From: Leptospira idonii
Lineage (GTDB): Bacteria > Spirochaetota > Leptospiria > Leptospirales > Leptospiraceae
Length of the DNA stretch: 64,000 bases
Direction: 5' to 3'
Assembly (NCBI RefSeq): GCF_004770995.1
Contig: NZ_RQHW01000028.1
Span: 62,001-126,000 of the forward strand
Shown here: positions 59,129 to 64,000 of the stretch, one piece after another
How positions within the stretch are numbered: position 1 is the first letter of the stretch
Layout of the letters: the number at the start of each line of letters is the position of its first letter
Translations under genes and position numbers: made by a program
Notes under the pieces: model-generated
What the model was told of the DNA's origin: nothing
Seen by the model: only the letters and a program-made list of their open reading frames with translations
Databases searched by the model: none

Positions 59129-60973
59129 TTGGAATCATCTTTATTTGCGGAATTTCCGGAAACCAGCACAGAAGACTGGAAAAACACAATCATCAAAGAC
59201 CTAAAAGGTCTACCTTATGAAAAAATCCAATGGGAAACAGAAGAAGGTTTTTTAATCGAACCTTTTTACCGAAAAGAAGATATCTCTTCTGAAACTCTGC
59301 CTCGCATCCATCGCAAAGATAGAGGGTGGAAAATCACGGAAGGAATCGTTTCTTCCTCGGTAACACTTGCAAACGAAGATGCGAAAGCTCTTCGAAAGAA
59401 AGGGGTAGACTCTTTCGTATTTTTCTCTCATGAAGAAAACGGAGCTACCTACGGAATTCCTCTTTCTCAACCGAACGATCTTTCCAGACTCGTTGCCGAT
59501 CTAGACCTAAAAGAAATTCCTGTTTTATTTTCTCTATCCGGCCGCACTCCCGACTTTGCCAAAGAGATTCGTTCCCTGGCTCAAGGTGCAAAACAAGTTT
59601 TGGCCGACTACGATCCTTTTGGAAACGCCCTTCTCTGCGGAGACTTGGGAGCTACGGAAGAAAAAACGAAATCAAATTTAGCTTCTCTCGTTTCCGGTGC
59701 TTCGAACGAAAAATTCATCTGCGTGCATTCCTATTATTTAAGAGAATCGGGAAGTACCGTTACACAAGAGTTAGCTTATGCACTTGCTTGGGGATTGGAA
59801 TACCTGAACATTCTTATCGAATCGGGAAGAGACCTGGATTCGGCTGCGGAATCTATCTGGTTCTGGACGGGAATCGGTTCCGACTATTTCACTGAAATCG
59901 CTAAATTCAGAGCACTTCGCATTCTTTGGGCTGAGATTTTGAATGCCTACAAACCCGGATTAGGCGAAGCACATCCCATCCATATCCACGCAAGCACAAC
60001 AGAATGGAATTTTACGGCTTACGATCCCTATGTGAATATGCTGAGAGGAACTACCGCAGCCATGTCCGCAGTGATGGGAGGTGCCGATTCGGTTTCCGTT
60101 CATTCTTTCGATAAAGTCTATAAAGATGGGAACGAATTCGGATCCAGAATCGCCCGTAATTCTCAACTTCTTTTGAGACACGAATCCCATCTGGATAAAG
60201 TGGAAGATCCTTCCTCCGGATCTTACTATTTGGAAGTTCTCACTAAAAAGCTCTCCGAAGTCGCTTGGGCCAAATTCCAAGAGATAGAGAAAGAAGGAGG
60301 GTTCCACAAATCTTTGTTAAATGGAACAATCCAGTCACAAGTGGATCTTTCCGCAAAGAAAAAAAGAGAATCTGTTTCCACAAGGAAACAAACTCTCCTA
60401 GGAACCAACCAATACCCTCTTTCTTCGGAAAGACAAATCGAATTGAAACATTCCATTTCCAAAACAGAAAAAAAAATCTCAGTTCCGAATGAAGGTAAAT
60501 ACAAAAGATTGAACCCTCTTCGGGTTTCCTACGATTTCGACCGATTGAGAAATGCGACTGATGTTTATTTTGAAAAAAACAAATCCGTACCGAAAGTGTT
60601 TTTACTTACCATCGGAAATTTGGGAATGAGAAAGGCAAGAGCCGCATTCGGACTCAATTATATCGGATGCCTAGGTTATGAGATTATAGACAATTTAGGA
60701 TTCACTTCCGTAGAAGAAGGAGTTCAGGCAGCGAAGAAAGCAAATGCGGATATCGTTGTATTATGTTCTTCCGATGAAGAATATGCTGAATTTATCCCTC
60801 AGTTTGCAGATTCTATGAAAACCATCCTTCCTAAAGCTTGGAAAATCGTTGCAGGATACCCCAAAGATTTGATCTCGATTGCCGAAGAGAAAGGAATCGA
60901 AGATTTCATTCACTTAAAAAGAAATCTGGTCGAATTTATGGAGAAAGCGCAAAAGAAACTGGGGCTTATTTAG
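59129..60973 (+). CDS. mutA: Methylmalonyl-CoA mutase small subunit
   Basis: A 614-residue small (beta) subunit of the two-subunit mutase. The start is TTG 59129 with AGAGG 6 bases upstream. The TIM-barrel part includes HIHASTTEWNFTAYDPYVNMLRGTTAAMSAVMGGADSVSV. The C-terminal cobalamin-like domain (FLLTIGNLGMRKARAAFGLNYIG) lacks the DxHxxG lower-ligand motif, which is normal for the non-catalytic MutA. It would pair with MutB, whose gene starts at 63855, to interconvert methylmalonyl-CoA and succinyl-CoA. Unlike in most genomes, a minus-strand histidine kinase separates the two. Its 3' end overlaps that kinase by 8 bases. Confidence 0.9.
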   Translation: MESSLFAEFPETSTEDWKNTIIKDLKGLPYEKIQWETEEGFLIEPFYRKEDISSETLPRIHRKDRGWKITEGIVSSSVTLANEDAKALRKKGVDSFVFFSHEENGATYGIPLSQPNDLSRLVADLDLKEIPVLFSLSGRTPDFAKEIRSLAQGAKQVLADYDPFGNALLCGDLGATEEKTKSNLASLVSGASNEKFICVHSYYLRESGSTVTQELAYALAWGLEYLNILIESGRDLDSAAESIWFWTGIGSDYFTEIAKFRALRILWAEILNAYKPGLGEAHPIHIHASTTEWNFTAYDPYVNMLRGTTAAMSAVMGGADSVSVHSFDKVYKDGNEFGSRIARNSQLLLRHESHLDKVEDPSSGSYYLEVLTKKLSEVAWAKFQEIEKEGGFHKSLLNGTIQSQVDLSAKKKRESVSTRKQTLLGTNQYPLSSERQIELKHSISKTEKKISVPNEGKYKRLNPLRVSYDFDRLRNATDVYFEKNKSVPKVFLLTIGNLGMRKARAAFGLNYIGCLGYEIIDNLGFTSVEEGVQAAKKANADIVVLCSSDEEYAEFIPQFADSMKTILPKAWKIVAGYPKDLISIAEEKGIEDFIHLKRNLVEFMEKAQKKLGLI

Positions 60974-63737
60974 TCTCGGTTTCCCAATCCAATCCCATCA
61001 TAGCAAGAAGATTCATCGGGAGAGCCACTTGAAATTCGGTGCGACCCGGTTTCGAATCCAGATGAATTCTTCCTTGGTGTCTTTCCACAACTCTTTTCAC
61101 AATCCCTAGACCCATCCCGCTCCCTTCCCCTGCGGCCTTCGTAGTAAAAAAGGGCTGAAAGATTTTTTCTCTAATCTCAAGAGGAATCCCAGGCCCGGAA
61201 TCAATCACGGAAACGATTAGATATTCTTTGTCGATAAAGGTGCGGATCGTAAGATCCCCTTTAAAGTTCATCGCCTGCAAGGAGTTAAAGATTAAGTTCG
61301 TCCAAACATGAATTAAATCATCGGGATAACAATAAATCGTAGGTTCCGCTTCGAAAAGGCGGATCACATTCACTCCCCTTTTGATTTTATCCTGATAGAT
61401 GGTAAGAACCGTATCGATTCCATCCGTGACTTTGCTCGGCATAGCCTTGCCTAACTGATCGAAGTGGGAATAATTTTTGAGGGCGTATATGATTTTGGAA
61501 ACCCGATCCACCGCAACTTGAATGGTTTTACTCATGTGCAAAGATTGGATTTGGCGGAATATGATTTCTAAAATTTCGGACGCATAACTATGATTTAAGA
61601 TTCGTCCGTATTTGAGAAGGATCTCGTGAATTCCCAGATCAATTGCGGAATCGGCGATGGTTTCTGCATCTTTGACGGATGCATCTTCCAATTTTTGGAT
61701 GAGAATCTTTTTCTGCCGCCTCGCTTCCAATCCGGATATGAATTCCATCGTATCGTAACTTTCCCGGATCAGCTCCATCATTTCGTCTAATGTATCGTAG
61801 TCGATTAGGGAATAAATTTCTTTCAATACTCTCATTCTTTGAGGGAAACCCATTTGAGCGCTTCTCAAGTTCTGATTGCTTGCTTGAATGGCACCGATTG
61901 GATTATTGATTTCGTGGGCGATCCCCGCAATGAGTTGCCCTAAAGCCGCCATTTTTTCGGAAAGAACCAGTTGCTCTTGTGCGATCTGCAAACGATCCAA
62001 TGCAGAAACAAGTTCTTCCTTTTGTTTTTCGATAAGTTCGTTTTTAGCGGTCATCTCACGATTGTATGTTCTGAGTTCGTTGATTTCCCTTCTATGACTG
62101 ACGTCCTGGATACTGATCGCAACCTGCACCACTCCCTTATCATGGATGATTTTGGATTTGGCGCTGATAGGAAAAAGGTTTCCATCTCTCTTTTTTGCGA
62201 TCAAATCTATCGGAATTTGATCGGTTAGATTTCCTGCCAAAATAAGTTTCCAAGAATCTTCCGTAAACAGATCGATATTTTGCAGAGAAGAAATTTCGGA
62301 AGAAGTATATCCGAATTTTTCGAAAAATGCGCGGTTTGCATCGTAGATTCTATGTAAGTTGGCATCCGTGATCCAAATGGCTTCCGTAGTAAGCTGGTAA
62401 AATGCCTGGAATCTGGATTCCGATTCCCTTAATTGTTTTTCCTGTTCTATTTTATGAGTGATATCGGATATGAAAAAAATCACATATTCGATTTCTCCCC
62501 CTTCCTTATCCTTAAAGCTGGGAGCGCCCGAAATAGAGATCACTTTCTCTTTTTTTCCCTCCCAACTGATCGTCTGAAGAATCTCTCTTACCGGTTTTTT
62601 CGTTCGTATAACCACAGCAAATGGTTGATCGTCGGGAGAAAAAATCCTTCCGTCTAAGGTTCTATGCATGAACTTGGGGGAATTGTATTTTAGTTTGTAT
62701 TTTTCATCCTGAGTGAATCCTAAAATCACTTCCGCAGATTTATTTGCATAAACGATTTCTCCATCAGGGTTGAGAATGGTGATCGCCTCTTCCGAAGTTT
62801 CCATCACTTTGGTGAGGAAATCTCTTTCTTCTTTCAATTCTCTCTGGAATAAGATGCGATCCCAAACCTTGGAGAATAAATCCGCAAATAATACTAGATA
62901 AGAAACATAAAGATGCAGAGGGACAAGAAAGTCGTCTGAATAAAAGGAAAGAACATGGGTTGTATTTCCATGTTTCTGAATGGGAATGAGCACCCAGTTC
63001 GGTTTGTAATCGACCAAAGGAATCTCAGTGATTTGGCTCCCTGATATCTTCACCACCTGATTTTCGCATAACTTATCTTCGATGAGTCGCCAGTTCAAAT
63101 CGGGAAAAAAATCGGATCTGCTCGATTTGAAAAAATTTTCCTCTCTGTATTTATATTTCGAACGGAGCATAGTGACTTCATTCAGAAATCCGGGGAAGTC
63201 GAAAATCATCCCCAATCGAGCACCTAAAAACTGAGAGAGACTCGCTAAACTTCTGTTTACCGGAATTTCCCAATTCTCCTCTGAGAACTGGTTTATATCT
63301 CTGGAAAAGGAATATAAAATAGATTCGAGAGACGTTTGGATTTCCAAAGTTTCGCGAGCGGTGATCTCATCCGTTATGTCAGTCCCAGTTCCCAGAACCA
63401 ATTCCAAGTTCCCTTCTGCATCCGCTATGTAGGTATTTTCCCAGCGAACGATGATTTCTTCTCCGGCTTTCGTAAGCCAAATGTTTTCGAAACGATGCCC
63501 TTTCTCTCCCTCTCCTCCCGGACGGATCTTTCGAAATTCAGATTGAAGTAGGGATTTTTCTTTTTCAGGAATCAAAATGTCCCAAAAAAACTGGCCTTTG
63601 ACTTCTTCCCAAGTGTATCCGGTTTTGGACTGACATTGTTTGTTGAATACCAGAATGCGCCCTTCCGGATCCAGTGCCAGAACAAGAGAAGAGACAGTGT
63701 CTAGGATGGTTTTTGCGAATAAGGGATCGTTCAGCAC
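60966..63737 (-). CDS. Multi-PAS soluble histidine kinase
   Basis: A 923-residue hybrid-free sensor kinase without membrane helices. Order: PAS (about 8-125), a GAF-like region (about 130-295), PAS (about 305-425), PAS (about 435-550), a coiled coil (about 555-600) and a HisKA with phosphoacceptor His608 (AGIAHEINNPIGAIQ). An unusual helical insertion (about 625-760) precedes the ATPase domain with its N-box (WTNLIFNSLQAM), G1 (DSGPGIP) and G2 (GSGMGLGI). It lies between mutA and mutB on the opposite strand, so it is not in their operon. The signal is unknown; PAS/GAF arrays sense redox, light or small molecules. No response regulator is adjacent. Confidence 0.9.
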   Translation of the reverse strand: MLNDPLFAKTILDTVSSLVLALDPEGRILVFNKQCQSKTGYTWEEVKGQFFWDILIPEKEKSLLQSEFRKIRPGGEGEKGHRFENIWLTKAGEEIIVRWENTYIADAEGNLELVLGTGTDITDEITARETLEIQTSLESILYSFSRDINQFSEENWEIPVNRSLASLSQFLGARLGMIFDFPGFLNEVTMLRSKYKYREENFFKSSRSDFFPDLNWRLIEDKLCENQVVKISGSQITEIPLVDYKPNWVLIPIQKHGNTTHVLSFYSDDFLVPLHLYVSYLVLFADLFSKVWDRILFQRELKEERDFLTKVMETSEEAITILNPDGEIVYANKSAEVILGFTQDEKYKLKYNSPKFMHRTLDGRIFSPDDQPFAVVIRTKKPVREILQTISWEGKKEKVISISGAPSFKDKEGGEIEYVIFFISDITHKIEQEKQLRESESRFQAFYQLTTEAIWITDANLHRIYDANRAFFEKFGYTSSEISSLQNIDLFTEDSWKLILAGNLTDQIPIDLIAKKRDGNLFPISAKSKIIHDKGVVQVAISIQDVSHRREINELRTYNREMTAKNELIEKQKEELVSALDRLQIAQEQLVLSEKMAALGQLIAGIAHEINNPIGAIQASNQNLRSAQMGFPQRMRVLKEIYSLIDYDTLDEMMELIRESYDTMEFISGLEARRQKKILIQKLEDASVKDAETIADSAIDLGIHEILLKYGRILNHSYASEILEIIFRQIQSLHMSKTIQVAVDRVSKIIYALKNYSHFDQLGKAMPSKVTDGIDTVLTIYQDKIKRGVNVIRLFEAEPTIYCYPDDLIHVWTNLIFNSLQAMNFKGDLTIRTFIDKEYLIVSVIDSGPGIPLEIREKIFQPFFTTKAAGEGSGMGLGIVKRVVERHQGRIHLDSKPGRTEFQVALPMNLLAMMGLDWETETK

Positions 63738-63854
63738 AGAAAGGTATTTGAGTTGGAATGCAAAAGAAACCTAGCCTTGAGAAGCAGAATTGCAATCGAA
63801 AAACTGCTTTCTCTTTGGTTTTGTCTTTGTATCCTTGTATTAGACAAGATCCGT

Positions 63855-64000
63855 ATGCGACCTGATTTTACAAAAATTCCACTTCAATTCAAAAAATCAT
63901 CTACCAATTCGAAATCCACATCTCTTTGGCAGACTCCGGAAGGAATTCCCATCCAATCTCAATATTCCCAAGAGGATTTAGAAGGTTTAGAACACTTAAA
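63855..64000 (+). CDS. mutB: Methylmalonyl-CoA mutase large subunit, 3' end outside the window
   Basis: The first 48 codons of a frame that runs off the window end. From ATG 63855 it reads MRPDFTKIPL, then the conserved TPEGIPIQSQYSQEDLEGLE, which matches the start of the catalytic subunit of methylmalonyl-CoA mutase (TPEGI...YTEADL-type). No stop is reached. It follows the histidine kinase's divergent start after 117 bases, so it has its own promoter. With mutA (59129-60973) it would form the adenosylcobalamin-dependent mutase of propionate and odd-chain fatty-acid metabolism. Confidence 0.85.
   Translation, partial: MRPDFTKIPLQFKKSSTNSKSTSLWQTPEGIPIQSQYSQEDLEGLEHL

Overview
The window looks like chromosomal DNA from a spirochaete of the genus Leptospira, probably an environmental or saprophytic lineage. 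This is inferred from gene content and style: many exported proteins with relaxed spirochaete-type lipoboxes, frequent TTG and GTG starts behind good Shine-Dalgarno sites, a DUF1574-like protein, TMEM43-like and DUF547 proteins, and separate mutA and mutB genes. No database search was possible. No rRNA, tRNA, CRISPR array, phage or insertion sequence was recognised. About 60 genes are packed tightly, many with ATGA or TAATG stop-start overlaps.

Layout. 1-2.9 kb: 3' part of dinB, an esterase, a DUF547 protein and an OsmC protein. 2.9-7.8 kb: 1-Cys peroxiredoxin, then a copper module (copA, a CopZ-like chaperone and a saccharopine-dehydrogenase-like gene) read away from a cueR gene, with a textbook CueR promoter (21-bp dyad inside a 19-bp spacer) between them. 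7.9-12.6 kb: soluble transhydrogenase, an ECF sigma factor with a FecR-domain protein, a HAMP protein and a PIG-L deacetylase. 12.6-13.2 kb: the only long non-coding stretch, with decayed-looking reading frames. 13.2-21.9 kb: HrpB helicase, STAS/zinc-ribbon protein, a CapD-like sugar-nucleotide dehydratase, an SspB-like ClpXP adaptor candidate, a permease, HtpX and Apt. 21.9-26.1 kb: a membrane anti-sigma-type ATPase and a tandem HtrA-like protease/pseudoprotease pair. 26.1-32.7 kb: a six-gene minus-strand glycan operon. 32.7-40.9 kb: M30-like metalloprotease lipoprotein, DUF1574-like protein, small proteins, and a CFA-synthase/DUF1365/FAD-oxidoreductase lipid operon. 40.9-45.4 kb: speE leading into an envelope-protein/pyrF operon. 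45.6-50.2 kb: TMEM43-like protein, archaemetzincin-like lipoprotein, MFS transporter, and a CsoR-type repressor with a CDF metal exporter. 50.4-54.5 kb: small proteins, then speD, an unknown 108-residue protein and a SET-SpeD fusion. 54.6-64 kb: assorted membrane and ferritin-like proteins, mutA, a large PAS histidine kinase, and the start of mutB.

The strongest candidate for something new is the speD operon near 53-54.5 kb. A canonical S-adenosylmethionine decarboxylase gene is translationally coupled to an unknown small protein and to a SET-domain methyltransferase fused to a second SpeD-type domain. That second domain keeps the pyruvoyl-precursor serine, histidine, glutamate and cysteine at exactly the canonical spacing, but has an altered sequence around the cleavage site. 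It therefore looks like an active pyruvoyl enzyme that may have a new substrate, tied to a protein methyltransferase. Other leads are a CueR-controlled NAD(P)-binding protein, an SspB-like adaptor, the pseudoprotease partner, and a ferritin-like protein with a histone-H1-like tail.
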